From contig OY741266.1 of assembly GCA_963514095.1 (NCBI GenBank), positions 9,565,297-9,629,296 of the forward strand: a stretch of 64,000 nt of DNA, read 5' to 3'. The position numbers and the translations under genes are program-made. The notes under the pieces are model-generated. The model was not told the DNA's origin, did no database searches, and worked only from the letters and a program-made list of their open reading frames with translations. This document shows, piece by piece, positions 1-11,792 of the stretch (position 1 is the stretch's first letter; each line of letters opens with the position of its first letter). The stretch comes from Eutrigla gurnardus. Its lineage: Eukaryota; Chordata; Actinopteri; Perciformes; Triglidae.

Positions 1-35
1 ACCCTCATTGGGCTCATCTCTGGCGGAGAACACCT

Positions 36-1467
36 GGGCCCAGTATTTCAAAAGTGATCTGACTGGATTAACCTGGTCGGATTGGATTAAATCTTGATCT
101 GATCTGAAAACTGGGTATTTCAACACAGATCCAATCCTCCCTTGAATCCAGATAAAGGGCTGGATTTGGGTATTTCAAAACATAAGGCAGAGATCTGGAT
201 CAGCTTGATACCAAAATTTCAGGATAATTTGGATCCCACCTCAGAGGTGGATTTGACTTGGATTGACAATGTCTCAGCTCCGCTTCTCCTAGATATTGTT
301 TCTCAAGATGTTCATTACACTTAATCTAAATTGTCAGTGCATTACTTGAAACAAATTGGAGTAATTTAAGAACATTTAAGCAAAAGTGTTTGGCTATGTT
401 TGTGTACAAACTGATTATTTTACTTAACCAAATCAGATGCTATTTTGCTTTAAATTACCACAATTGCGTTTAGTTGAGAGCCTTCTACATAAAGGGAGAC
501 AAATTAGGATGGAACATTTTTTATCTAATTGTGTCACTGATCAAGCTATAATACATGAAAATAATGCAACTACAATTTCAAACACTTTCCAGCACTTTAT
601 TCAAAATCCAACAATTTATCGCTGCGATTGAAGCATTTCCAAGGATTTCCAGCACTCATACAGACCCTGTCCTTAATAGCTGGGTGGGCTCTGAAAGTAG
701 AAGAAAGGGAAGGAGTATGATTAATATCTTTGTCTTCATTTGGAATCCACAATAGTCACAGAAATTGTGTGCATGATGACAACAGCATGATTTCCCCAGC
801 ATTACTGTAGCATTCTGACACTTCTGAATGAACTGCATAGTTCATACACAACACACATATACAGTGTGTGGTCTGTACACATGTAGCCTATTTTCAGTCT
901 GCTGTGTTGCCAATGACGTAACGCTAATAAACTCCGAACAGGTTGATGTTAGTTTAAACAGTTATGGTATTATACGTCAGATTAATTACCTTGTAAATCA
1001 AACCATGGACCGCAAAATTCGTAAACAAAGCCCGCTAGCTGCTTAACACGCAAGTCAATGGAGCCGAGTTAGCTACCGTTAGCACGGCCGCGGCTCAATT
1101 AGAGATCGCTACAGCCTGGTTTTAAGTATGTGACAATTCATATAGTTAGCTAGCACGATATGTTGGTTGGCGTTCATATGGTCCTTAAACCGCTAAACAT
1201 TAGACGACGGTAAACTTAAATTTTTGACGTGAAAGTCAAGCTCCCAGCTGCTCCTTCCGTGAAGTAGTCCGCCATGTTTCAGATCCGGAGGCGGAGACTT
1301 GAGATTTTGCAATCCGTATCAGGTCGGGATCACGGTGATCCACCCGGCCAGTTTTTGAAATACTCAGATAAAGTCAGCAGGATCACCTTGATCCATGACT
1401 GAGAAAAGGAGGATTTCATTATCCGGATTATTCTGATCCGGATTACAAGTTTTGAAATACTGGGCCC
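36..1467. mobile_element. TIR DNA element, non-autonomous, family unassigned
   Basis: The ends are perfect inverted repeats of 18 bp, GGGCCCAGTATTTCAAAA at 36-53 and its complement at 1450-1467. Because GGGCCC is palindromic, it could instead be a 6-bp target duplication around a 12-bp AGTATTTCAAAA repeat; the sequence alone does not decide. Subterminal regions are rich in GATCTGAT and GATCCGGAT-type motifs in both orientations. No transposase-like reading frame is visible inside. I cannot assign a superfamily. Confidence 0.65.
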
Positions 1468-1473
1468 TGGTGA

Positions 1474-1940
1474 CTTGGTGTGGCCAAAACAATTTAGAGG
1501 TCAATGCTCTCAAGACAGTGAAGATTGCCGGAGTCCTTCCACTTCCTAGTCATCAGCCAGGACATCAAGTGGGAGCAGAATGTCAGCTGCATAACCAAAA
1601 GGGCACAGCAGAGGATGTACTTCCTGTGGCAGCTCTACACCTCCATCATAGAGTCCATCCTCACCTCCTCCATCACCATCTGGTACGCTGCTGCTACCGT
1701 CAAAGACAGGAGCAGACTGCAGCGTATCATCCGCTGTGCTGGAAAAGTGATCAGCCACAACCTGCCGTCCCTCCAGTCCCTTATTTTTATTTATTTTTCT
1801 TATTCTTATGTTCTTGACTGCAGTAGTTGCTTTATTGTTTACTGTTTATTGTTTGTAAATATCGTGCACACTGAAGACCAAGACAAATTCCTCATATGTG
1901 AAAACATATTCGGTATACACCTTTTCTGATTCTGATTCTG
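1474..1940 (+). mobile_element. LINE fragment (CR1/L2/Rex1-type), 3' end of ORF2
   Basis: The plus strand encodes the last part of a non-LTR retrotransposon polyprotein. Fragments matching the segment after the RT domain are readable in two frames (ISQDIKWEQN, AQQRMYFLWQLY, IIESILTSSITIWY, LQRIIRCAGKVI), so at least one frameshift is present. After the coding part comes an AT-rich 3' UTR and a short TTCTGATTCTGATTCTG tail (1924-1940), the simple-repeat tail usual for CR1/L2-like LINEs. The element is strongly 5'-truncated and directly abuts the TIR element to its left. The clade within CR1/L2/Rex1 is not resolved. Confidence 0.75.
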
Positions 1941-3203
1941 CATGTGGCCCACGACAGCCACATGGGTTCAGTCGGTGCAAAAGTTTAGTGTTTCTTCACT
2001 TATACAATGGGACTTCTACAATTTTCTATATGTAAATGTAAAGCTAACTTAATGAGGTGGTTTACTGACAAAGAATATGCATATGAGTAGATGAGGAGGA
2101 AGCATGTAGAAGGAATATGAGAGGAATAAGGAGAGAGAGAGAGAGAGAGAGATAGGGAAAAAAAACACGGCTGCTTAATTGGTCAGACAGACATCAAGAT
2201 AGGCTAAACACACATCCACACGACAGGCAGACGCATGCTTGGCACCTTAACATGCAGCTACTACTGCCGTTTATTCTCTTAAATCGTCTCAAAAGGTAAC
2301 ATTAAGCTGACATTGAGCTGACATTTCAACAAAAGACACCAACAAGGGCTGTGAAATCACAGAGCACAACTTTTCAGAAGACAAAAAAAATCAACTCTCA
2401 AGGAACGCCGTGCAGCACACACACAATGAGACAAACACACCACAGCGTTCCTGCTTTGAAGAATGATTGATCTGATGATCTTAAGATTCTCACATATAAA
2501 TGATCAGTCAGCCAGTCTATCGGTGTATAAAAAAACAATGGATTCTTATTGATGCAGAGAGGACAAGGTGTTCTTTGTGATTTAGAGTGATCAATTGTGT
2601 TCTCCTTCAATTGACTGATAAAAACGAGGACAAATTATCCTTTCAAGTGATTGTTACTTCCTCTAACACCATTGTACTCTGTTTTTTTGTTCCGCCTCAA
2701 CTCCCCTCTACCTTCTTCAACCCCTACATATCATCTGTGCTACTGTGCTACCTTTCCCCACTGTGCCCTTCACTTCTTTGTTTTTCAAGTTCTTCCACTA
2801 TATACCCATCCTGCTATCTTTTTCTTCCAGTGTTCTTCAAGTGTGGATGTGATCCCCCCACCACACACTTCCCCATCTGTCTTGTTTATGATTCTCACCA
2901 ATGTTGCATTCACATTACATTAGTGGATGGATGGATAGTAGAAGGTTTACCTGATGTTCACTGTTGTCAACAGTGGAGAAGCAGTGAATCAATCAGTGCT
3001 GCTGTAAAGTGACGCCTACTGCATCCGCAGACACTAAAATGACTTTTTTCTAACTTTGCTCTTTTTCCGTGGCAAAGACAGGCAGATGTTCAATTTTGTC
3101 TTGGCGCTGCTCCTCAATCAAACTTAAGGACAAAAAGGACAAAGTGAGCAACGAGCCTCTGATCCTGTGATTGAACGGTGGAAACATGTGTAGTATATTT
3201 TAG
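1941..3203. other. Unassigned AT-rich sequence without a supported gene
   Basis: Open frames here (for example 2587-3012) have low-complexity, hydrophobic or Ser/Pro-rich translations with no motif I recognise. A GA microsatellite lies at 2131-2152. Nothing else is supported. Confidence 0.5.
2131..2152. repeat. (GA)n microsatellite
   Basis: A run of about 11 GA units is directly visible. Confidence 0.95.
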
Positions 3204-3208
3204 CCTAC

Positions 3209-3806
3209 TGTTACGACTGATAACGACGGTAAGTGTAACCCATTTGTAGTTCCAGTACATAACCTAATGTAGGAAAAGAACCAAGAGAAAGGAAACACAG
3301 AGCTGGCTGGTGTACAGAGGTGAATGAGAGGCGCGGCTGTGCTCACCGGTTTGATGGCGGTTCCTCGGTACCTGTCCGTCAACAGTTCCGAATAGCCCGC
3401 TCTCCTGAGTGGACCAGCTCAAGCGTGTTGTCAGAGATGAATGTTCATTGGTGGGCGAGAGAAGGAGGAGGAGGCCCCGTGGAAACCGGTGAATGGGGTC
3501 CTAGCGCCCTAGACCCCAGCTACCCGACCGTCTCAATCGTGATGAGGACGCTTCAGGGTAGGTCGGGTTCAGCAGCTATTAGCGGGGTGTTGCTCTCGGA
3601 CGTCAGTCTGGTGTGTGGAGTTCAGTCCCCTCTCGTGACGTCTCCCAGGTGGGCTTGATAAACAATTACCGCGGTGACGCCAACCGACTGCACCGGAGGT
3701 GACGTTCACAGTAACCATGGTGACAGCTGCGCATCACATGTCCACACAACCAGCTCCGAACAAACAAGGAAATCGAAAAGACAAGGACCTAATCCTGCCC
3801 GTAACA
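3209..3806 (-). repeat. 3' LTR of Gmr1-like element
   Basis: Length is 598 bp with TG...CA ends. It matches the LTR at 9565-10055 but carries two extra blocks of roughly 40 and 65 bp (near 3403-3450 and 3690-3755), so the two LTRs differ by indels as well as by single bases. It lies downstream of RNase H in the minus orientation. Confidence 0.93.
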
Positions 3807-3820
3807 GTCCCTCCCCCTTA
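3807..3820 (-). other. Polypurine tract of Gmr1-like element
   Basis: On the minus strand the bases directly before the 3' LTR are AAGGGGGAGGGAC, the expected plus-strand priming site for an LTR element. Confidence 0.85.
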
Positions 3821-4191
3821 TATATAAAACAAAAGATATATACAAAGACTTTGTTGTTTTTTTGTTGTTTTTTTTCTTCTCTCACATTTTTATTTTTTTT
3901 ATAATTTTTATAGTAAGACTTTTGAATTTTCCTCAAACCACCAGTCTGATCTGTAGCCCTAAAACGGCAACTCTACCGCTGTATACAGACTAACAATTAC
4001 ATGAGATTTTGGCGAATTTTCCCACAATACCTGTCCCGTCTCTGACACAGAGAGCAACAGGACAGTATAACAGGATAATAACTCGAGCCCAAAACCCTCT
4101 AGTCCTATCTGACACTGCCCTGCTCAAACTATTCTCATTCATTCTTCATGAGGGTAGCCCTCCCTTGTCACATCCTCAGAGAGAATGGGGT

Positions 4192-5913
4192 TCACCCCCT
4201 GGATAAAGTGTCTGCTATGACATTCAGTTTCCCTGGCAGATGTTCGATCACAAGGTTATACGGTTGCAGGGTCAAACTCCACCTGAATAGCTTCTGGTTC
4301 TTCCCTTTAAACTTATCAATGAAGACAAGGGGATTATGGTCTGTATAAACCAACAACTCCTTCTGGCTACCTGCCACATAGAACTAGAAGTGCTGTATGG
4401 CTAGTACCAGGGCTAACGCCTCCTTTTCGATGGTTGAGTAGCGCTGCTGATGACGATTCACCTTATTAGAGTAGTAGGCGATAGGCTTCTCTATTCCCTG
4501 TGAATCTGCTTGCAACAGGGCAGCCCCTATACCTAGGTCTGAGGCATCAACTGCCAACCTGAATGGGACAGAGAAATCGGGGGCCTTTAGCACCGGTTTA
4601 CATGACAAGATAGCCTTCACCTTCTCTACTGCACTCTGACACTCAGGTGTCCACACAAACTTCATGTCTTTCTTCAAGAGATTTGTTAGGGGAGCTACAA
4701 CCTCAGCAAAATTGGGCACAAAACGCCGATAAAATCCACTCATCCCGAGTAAACGCATTAACTGCATCTTTGTTGTAGGAGTGGGAAGATCTGCAATTGC
4801 CTGTACCTTAGCTTGTCTAGGTCTAACTGACCCTCTCCCCACCAAGTGGCCTAGGTAGGTAACTTGGCCCTTCCCAAACTCACACTTAGGGAGATTCACA
4901 ACCAGGCCAGCAGCTTCCAATCTCCCAAACAGCTGATCAATCTCTGCAATGTGATCCGTCCATGACGAGCTAAACACAACAACATCGTCAATATATGTCA
5001 CCACATTGGCTAACCCTGTTGTAATGGTGTTCATCAGCCTTTGGAAAGTTGCTGGAGCGTTTTTCATCCCAAAAGGCAACACTCGACACAGGTACAACTG
5101 ATCAGAGGTACAAAAAGCTGACACCTGCTTTGCTCTAGGAGTTAATGGCACCTGCCAGTATCCTTTTAAAAGATCAAACTTGGACACAAAGCTAGCCTGA
5201 CCAATTCGATCGATACAATCCTCCGACCGAGGGATAGGATAAGCATTTGTCTTCTTCACACTATTGACCTTTCTAAAATCGATACATGGGCGTACCGTGT
5301 TATCTGGCTTCATAACCGGTACTAAAGGAGAGCTCCAACTGCTGGTACCCTCTTCAATAGCACCGATCTCCAGCATATACTGCAACTCTGCCTTAACAGC
5401 CTCTTGTCTATAAGGGGAAATTAGATATGGATGCTGCTTAATTGGAGCAGCCTCCCCAGTATCTACGTCATGCGAGACCAAGTCTGTAAGACCAGGTGTG
5501 TCCCTAAATAAGCCTGGGTGCTTCCTTATAAGCTCTGCAATGCCTTGTGCTTGTTCAGGCAGTAGATACTCTAAATGCTGGCTAAGATTAACTAGAATTC
5601 CTGAGTTGAGTAAGCGAGCAGATACCGGTTCTGGGGGTTCGGTATCATCCTCCCCCTCATCAGGCTCGCTACTCTCCACACTTGCTACAAGACACACTGG
5701 ACTGTCAACATCTCGTTCAATGTAAGGTTTGAGCAGATTTATATGACACAACCTCGTCTTCTGTCTACGCTCTGGGGTGCTAACAACATAGTTGCACTCC
5801 CCCACACGCTTAACTACAATATAAGGTCCACAGAACTTTAGCCCCAACTTCGGCTGATTCATGGGCAACAATATCACCCTCTGCAAATGTGCGTTGTATA
5901 GCTTTCTTGTCAT
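4192..5913 (-). pseudogene. RT and RNase H of Gmr1-like pol
   Basis: The N-terminal part (MTRKLYNAHL...) is the end of the integrase region. It is followed by a linker and an RT domain with PCIDFRKVN, FDLLKGYWQVPL, LPFGMKNAPATFQRLM and the catalytic YIDDVVVF. RNase H starts near FRLAVDASDLGIGAALL. A TAG stop at 4384-4386, where the family normally has Glu (after AIQHF), cuts the frame. The same frame resumes with LLVYTDHNPLVF and ends with LPGKLNVIADTLSR, the usual RNase H C-terminus. Apart from this stop the RT/RH frame is uninterrupted, so it is the best preserved part of the element. Confidence 0.9.
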
Positions 5914-6524
5914 ATTGTTGTTTCATTTTGCTCTTCGCTGCCTGAAGATTCTGCCTAACCACTGCACAAGCTGACTGTAATCTGTTCTTAAATGTCACCA
6001 CATACTGCAATGTGTCATTCTGAGGTGTTGAAAGGAGTAACCTTTCCTTCATCATCTTGAGTGGGCCGCGGACCTCATGCCCGTATACCAACTCAAATGG
6101 ACTGAAGCCTGTCGAACTAATTTGTGGCATCCCTAATGGCAAATAGCAAAAAAGGCATAGCGATATCCCAGTCCTCAGGGCACTCCACACAATAGGTTTT
6201 TATCATTGTCTTGAGTGTCTGATGACAACGCTCTATGGCGCCTTGGGACTGTGGGTGATAGGCAGAAGACATCACTTGCCTAATGCCCAACTGACACACA
6301 ACATCTTGAAACAGGTTTGACGTAAAATTTGTGCCTCGATCATGCTGTATTTCCTTTGGGAGTCCAACACGAGAGAAAAACTGTAACAGGGCTTCCACCA
6401 CAGGTCTAGTTTTTATGCTACGTAACGGCAATGCCTCTGGAAATCTAGTACCCACATCCATGATTGTAAGTAAGTACTCATTCCCTTTCTTAGTTTTAGG
6501 GAGGGGGCCTACACAATCAATCAT
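5810..6524 (-). pseudogene. Integrase core and C-terminal part of Gmr1-like pol
   Basis: Catalytic DDE positions are visible: Asp in MIDCVGPLPKT, Asp in EIQHDRGTNFTSNLF, and Glu in HPQSQGAIERCHQTLK. After a frame change near 6120-6135 the sequence continues with GFSPFELVYGHEVRGPL, typical of the region after the core. Another frame change leads into the segment preceding RT. The integrase sits upstream of RT, which defines the clade. Frameshifts make it non-functional. Confidence 0.88.
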
Positions 6525-7804
6525 AACCTTAGAAAATGACTCAACGGTGCAACAGGAATACTTTGGTAGGGCTTACCCACCAGCTGACATGCATGGCAGG
6601 ATTTACAATAATTGGTCACATCTTTGCGCACATCGGGCCAGTAAAAATGTTGCATAACCCTGTCCTGTGTCTTCCGGACACCAAAATGACCGGCCCAGGC
6701 ACTCTCGTGGCCCAAACGCAGCGCCTCTCTCCTAAAATCACTGGGCAACACCACCTGTGAGAGTACTGTCCAGTGTTCATCAGCTGGGCAGCGCAAAGGG
6801 CGCCACTTTCGCATCAGAACGCAGTGATGTAAATAATATCCCGTGGCTACCCCTTGGCTTTCTTCTAAAGACATAGCAGTCTTCCTGAGGGATGCTATAG
6901 AAGATTCTTGGCACTGTGCTTTAATCAGAGCCTCTCGAGTAAATTGATTGCCTTCCTCCATTCCAGCAACCTGAGCCAGAAAGGTGTCAGACAAATCAAC
7001 CAGAGATTCGTCTGCCTTACCCTCCATCAGCTCCTGAGACCGTGATCCAGATCTTGTCACAACACAGGCCGCAAACACTTCAGGGTGGTCTTTCTCTAAA
7101 ATTACAGTTTGCGGTGCTTCACATGGCTTTTCTAAAACAATGGGAGTGACATTCTCACTCTGCCCTACTCCCGCCGAAGTGTCTTCAGGATCACTTGGGC
7201 GCACCCTCGTGCCTGCCAAGTCATTACCTAGAAGAAAGGTAATACCTTTCACTGGAAGTGTATCGACAATTCCCACAGTTGCTACCTTGGTCACCAGCTC
7301 AGTTTTCACAAAAACACTGTGCTTAGGAGCGGAAACATAACGGTCACCAACTCCTTTGACCACAACCGACACCCCCGTAGCAGTGGACGGTGGCAACTCC
7401 AAAACTTCTTTTAACAGTAATGAATGTGATGCTCCGGAGTCCCTAAGCACTTTAACTGGGACCTCCTGACCATTCTCTGACACTGCGACTGTACCTTGAG
7501 ACACAAAACCCTTGTAATCTTTCAATATTTCTTCCTCAGGCGGATCAACAAAATCAGTAGTTTCCAGTACTTGGGGCCAAACACCTACACAGGCTACAGG
7601 TCTAGGCTCCCTGTTCTGTAACTTACGACAAACTGACTTTGTGTGGCCAGGTTTCTTACAGTAGAAACAAAAAACTTCAGTTCGAGGAGCACGCTCAACT
7701 CTTCTTGACTCAGGAGGAGGAGGGGATACACACTCGGACTTCACTGAAAACCGATGGGGTCGGTCGTGAAATTTCTTAAAACCAGACACATTTTTTCCTG
7801 TCAT
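6521..7804 (-). pseudogene. Zinc knuckle, protease and HHCC finger of Gmr1-like polyprotein
   Basis: A CCHC-like knuckle FYCKKPGHTKSVC lies near the N-terminus. An aspartic protease follows, with its active site at LRDSGASHSLLL. The C-terminal third has the integrase HHCC finger (GHFGVRKTQDRVMQHFYW ... CKSCHACQ). The frame is lost at 6521-6540, just before the integrase core, by a small deletion with frameshift. The frame is otherwise open for 427 codons. Confidence 0.88.
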
Positions 7805-7861
7805 GCAAAAATCTCGTTCAGCTTCCCTGTCGTGTCTGAAAGATTTTCCTCAATCCGACAT

Positions 7862-8755
7862 ACTACGGTGAGTAAGCTCATACTGGTCGGCTCACTGCTT
7901 TTCTGAGATCTTTCTCATCCCGCTCATTAAGATATATTTCTATGGGCTGGGGCACACACTTTTTAAATTGCTCCATGAGCACAAGTGCACAGACACTCTT
8001 AAAAGTGGTGGTCTCAGTGGAGGCAAGCCACCTCCCAAACACCAGTTCCTGCCTTTTGGCTAACTCGAGAAAAGTTTCATCACTTTTTCTTTTCAGGGAA
8101 CGGAACTGCTGGCGGTACGCCTCTGGAACTAGCTCATATGCTGCTAATACACTTTTCTTTACCACGTCATAATCTTTTCCTTGAGTGGAATCTAAGGCAG
8201 CATATGCTTCCTGGGCTTTCCCTTCTAAACTCCCCTGAATCAACAAGGTCCACTCCATTTCATCTCCTCTGCAATCCTTTCAAAAGCTTCAAAGAAAACA
8301 CCAACTTCAGTTACATTAAACTTTGGTATTAATCGTAAGCAGCTATTGGGGTCAAAGCGGTTTCCCGAGGCTGGTTGCAAGGTAGGTTGCTGAGACAGGA
8401 CTTTGTCTCTTTCAAATGCCAAGCGGGCTTGTTCGGTCTTTTGCTCCTCCTCTTTTAATTTAATTCGGAGCTTCTCTCTTTCCAGCTCAATTTTAGCCAT
8501 CTCCACTTTCCTAGCTTCCATCGCCACCATCCTATCTTCCTCTTCTTGTCTAAGCCTGGCTGCCACTTCCTTCTCAGGATCAGGCAAATTCAGGCGATCC
8601 CCAATCAGCTGTATGGCCTCAGTTACTTTAATTTTTGGCCCAGTAGCTACCTCATAATATTGAGCTATAGCAACCAAATTAGCTTTCTTCAGCCTGAAGA
8701 GCTCACTACGGTTAGAAAGTTTGGTGCAGTAGTCTTCGACATCGAAGTCGTCCAT
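7862..8755 (-). pseudogene. SCAN-like gag of Gmr1-like element
   Basis: The reading frame is taken to start at MDDFDVEDYC (8755) because homologous gags begin close to this motif; an in-frame start 27 nt upstream is less likely. A charged coiled-coil-like stretch (about residues 60-125, many E/K/R) is followed by PKFNVTEVGVFFEAFERIA. A frameshift near 8250 leads to EWTLLIQGSLEGKAQEAY and a SCAN-like helical region ending in CALVLMEQFKKCVPQ and YLNERDEKDLRKAV. A second frameshift near 7890 precedes DQYELTHR. SCAN domains of vertebrate zinc-finger proteins are thought to descend from such gags. Confidence 0.82.
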
Positions 8756-8782
8756 TTTACAAAAGTTAGTAATAATACACAA

Positions 8783-9544
8783 ATGAGACCAACAAACACA
8801 CAGTTTAGCTATACAGTAGATACTGGCACTAAAAATATATAGCCACTCTGAGTCAGCTGAAATACACTAGGTTACCACAACAACCCTTAGGTGTCAAGGC
8901 TGCCTACAACAGCACAACAATGTATAGCTCCGTCATTGGATGCTACACCAAACCTACCTGTATACAGATTAACGCACAACAAATCACAATATATAGCTTA
9001 TCTGGTGAAAATGTATGGCTAGACAAGTCAACTGCAGCCACAACTCACACACCACTCTAACCAAATATGACGCTCCCGCGTCGCACAACAGCAGCGACAC
9101 CGTACAACCGGGCACAACAGACCGGACCGTCCTATAAACAAACTAGCCACCACTAGCCACGGCTAATCAAGCACTAGCCTAAACTTAACCGCGCTCTGCA
9201 AGCTAATAAATACACCGTACTGCCTCCTACACAAACACAACACCAATCTCACCATGCCACTACAGTTCACTGTGTTAAACAATACTACAAAGGATATTGA
9301 TGACAGACCTATCTTGGTAATTAGACGTTAGCCTAAGCTATCGCTATTTAATCACATAAGCAGAATGTTAGTCGAGTTACTGTTACAGGCGGAAACCATA
9401 GGTTTCCTTATTCCAGGCCGACAGCCGTCAATCCCACCTGAAACCCCGACAACACTTCTATTTATGAGTTACTAACTAGCTCTTCAGTTAATAAGATCGC
9501 CAATTACATTAGCTTCCTTACAACCTCCCTACTCTGTCTGTTCA
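8783..9544 (-). other. Untranslated leader of Gmr1-like element
   Basis: About 760 bp between the primer-binding site and the gag start lack a supported reading frame. This is a long leader for a gypsy element; nothing specific is recognisable in it. Confidence 0.6.
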
Positions 9545-9562
9545 ATCCCGGATGAGCCCCCA
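9545..9562 (-). other. Primer-binding site, tRNA-Pro-like
   Basis: Two bases inside the 5' LTR the minus strand reads TGGGGGCTCATCCGGGAT. This differs at one position from the classical tRNA-Pro primer-binding site as I know it from gammaretroviruses (G to A at position 10). Confidence 0.8.
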
Positions 9563-9564
9563 AT

Positions 9565-10055
9565 TGTTACGACTGATAACGACGGTAAGTGTAACCCGTT
9601 TGTAGTTCCAGTTCATAACCTAATGTAGGAAAAGAACCAAGAGAAAGGAAACACAGAGCTGGCTGGTGTACAGAGGTGAACGAGAGGCGCGGCTGTGCTC
9701 ACCGGTTTGATGGCAGTTCCTCGGTACCTGTCCGTCGACAGTTCCGAATAGCCCGCGCTGCGCTGGTGGGCGAGAGAAGGAGGAGGCCCCGTGGAAACCG
9801 GTGAATGGGGTCCTAGCGCCCTAGACCCCAGCTACCCGACCGTCTCAATCGTGATGAGGACGCTTCAGGGTAGGTCGGGTTCAGCAGCTATTAGCGGGGT
9901 GTTGCTCTCGGATGTCAGTCTGGTGTGTGGAGTTCAGTCCCCTCTTGCGGCGTCTCCCAGGTGGGCTTGATAAACAATTACCGCGGTGACGCCAACCGAC
10001 TGCGCCGAACAAACAAGGAAATAGAAAAGACAAGGACCTAATCCTGCCCGTAACA
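9565..10055 (-). repeat. 5' LTR of Gmr1-like element
   Basis: Length is 491 bp with TGTTAC...GTAACA ends. It is shorter than its partner because two blocks are missing. The flanking CCTAC at 10056-10060 repeats the CCTAC at 3204-3208, proving that both LTRs belong to one insertion. Confidence 0.93.
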
Positions 10056-10060
10056 CCTAC

Positions 10061-10726
10061 CAACAAATTCTGGTTTGATTGAGCAATTCTGAAAATTTGG
10101 TTCCTCCTAAAATATAACCCGAAAGAGACATTTTTATAGACGGACAGTCTGTCCTTCATAAATCCTTTTCCTCTCCATTTGTCTTTCCTGCCTAACTCTG
10201 TCCTCCTCTTCTTAGTGATTATCCTTCTGTCATTTCTGTTCCTTTTTGACTCTCTCTGTCTTATACATCCCCCTTCTTTCCTCCTTAATTCTGTCTGTCT
10301 TCCCTCCCCAGCCACTCATACTGGCAGAGCAGCGCAGAGGTTTCTTAGATGTTTTGAGCTCTTATATAAGACTGCAGCGCAACCTGACTCTGTATACTGT
10401 GTGACTTCTGGTGTGCTGGTAATGGTTATGGTGAAGGCTGAAAAGGTATCTGGAAATTTAACAAAAGTTGTCTGTAAAGTTTATTTTCGAAATGTTACAC
10501 GAATCAAATGTGATATAATAAGAAAATGAATTGAGTCAGAAACTTGAATAAGACTGAAGTAAAAATATCTCCTCTGAAAGTCTGGTGATGAAATAAAGTG
10601 ACACAAATATTTTGCAGACAGAGGTATTGGTCTCTCCTGATATGATTCAGACTATGAACAATTGTGTTATTAAACACAGTGTAACACCTATACACTGTAA
10701 ATTTACAGAAGATAATAAGACATTAT
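10061..10726. other. Unassigned intergenic sequence
   Basis: AT-rich with a pyrimidine-rich stretch around 10150-10310. Reading frames here have no recognisable motif. Nothing supported. Confidence 0.45.
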
Positions 10727-11792
10727 GGGGCTAGATTTACTAACACAAAAAATCTTTTCGCAACAAGCGTGTAAAAACATGGAATGGTATTTACAAACAG
10801 GGCGCACTTGGGTTGAATCGCAGATTGCCTGCCACATGAGCGGAAAGAGGCAAGTAGCACTTTCAATATGTCCTGGGGAATGTTCCCCACAAAAAGTTGG
10901 GAGGATAAGTGTTACGTGTGCCTCATTACAGTATATATTTGCCAGTATTTACAAAAAAAATTGACAGCGCGCCTCTATTCTGTGCGGGAAATTTTCTTAA
11001 AAGCAGTTCTAAACCAGGAAGCAGCACACAAATCATACTTTTTCAAATATGCGAACCAGAAATCATCCAATGTTACAGATTAAGTAGCCATGCAATAATA
11101 CAGTTACTGGACTTGATCTACTTTGTTATGTTGAAATTGGTTGAAAATAAAAATGGAGAAAACAGATAATCACAGCGGATCGGAACAATTCTGTTTTTGT
11201 GTTCTTTATATTTTTTTAGTGAATGGTTTAGATCTGAGACTGTTTGCTCAGGTATTTTTATTTCCCTGAGAACACGAGAGTTCGCAGATGTTGATGGTGC
11301 AGGTCTAGCTGGCGTGGACGTGGATGTCTCAGGTCTGGATGGAACGTCGGAGGTCCCCTGCGGAATACTGACCTGCCTGCAGCGATGGTCCATAGTCGTT
11401 CGTCTCTTGCTGGTGCGACATTATTTGGTTACCGCTTTGGCCATTCCATTAATTGCGCAAACCAGTTATTTTATCTGCCCATTATTTCATCTCCTTTCCC
11501 GGTTTTGCTGCACATTAGTAGACATTCATTTCTGGTGGACCTGAACCGGTTATCCTCGCCCGTGCCCTGTTGTACGCTACCTTTTCCTTGGTTCGCCGCT
11601 TTATGTGCTTTTTTGCACTTTTTGTCGTTGCAAGATCGCTAATTACGCTGGAGGGCGGAGAATGCAGAGTTTGCCAGGTGGCTGTCAGGTTTGATAAATA
11701 CTACGTAAAATGAGGAGGTACAGCATTCGCTGTATGCAAACTCGCAATAACAACTGTAGCGTAAACTGCACCAGTCTTAGTAAATCTACCCC
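10727..11792. mobile_element. TIR element, PIF/Harbinger-like MITE (tentative)
   Basis: The ends read GGGGCTAGATTTACTAA (10727-10743) and, inverted, GGGGTAGATTTACTAA (11777-11792), with one mismatch or indel. The interior is non-coding apart from a short minus-strand Pro/Ser/Thr-rich frame (11118-11393) that might be left over from an internal protein. G-rich TIRs of this length fit PIF/Harbinger, but I do not see an unambiguous 3-bp target duplication. Confidence 0.5.

Larger units (their letters stand above)
3209..10055 (-). mobile_element. Gmr1-like Ty3/gypsy LTR retrotransposon, decayed, full length
   Basis: The element has two LTRs beginning TGTTAC and ending GTAACA on the plus strand, a polypurine tract, a primer-binding site, and a 5-bp target duplication CCTAC at 3204-3208 and 10056-10060. 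Coding order on the minus strand is gag, zinc knuckle, protease, integrase (6.8-5.8 kb), then reverse transcriptase and RNase H (5.6-4.2 kb). Integrase before RT is the hallmark of the Gmr1 clade, whereas ordinary Ty3/gypsy has RT before integrase. The gag also has the SCAN-like region known from that clade. At least four frameshifts and one stop break the polyprotein, so it is not autonomous. Confidence 0.9.

Noticed and set aside
2587..3012. 141-codon open frame
   Set aside because: No homology-like motif, pyrimidine-rich composition, overlaps another frame; not supported as a gene.
9545..9562. tRNA-like sequences at primer-binding sites (also 41879-41896)
   Set aside because: Only 18-bp complements of tRNA 3' ends; no cloverleaf or promoter boxes around them.
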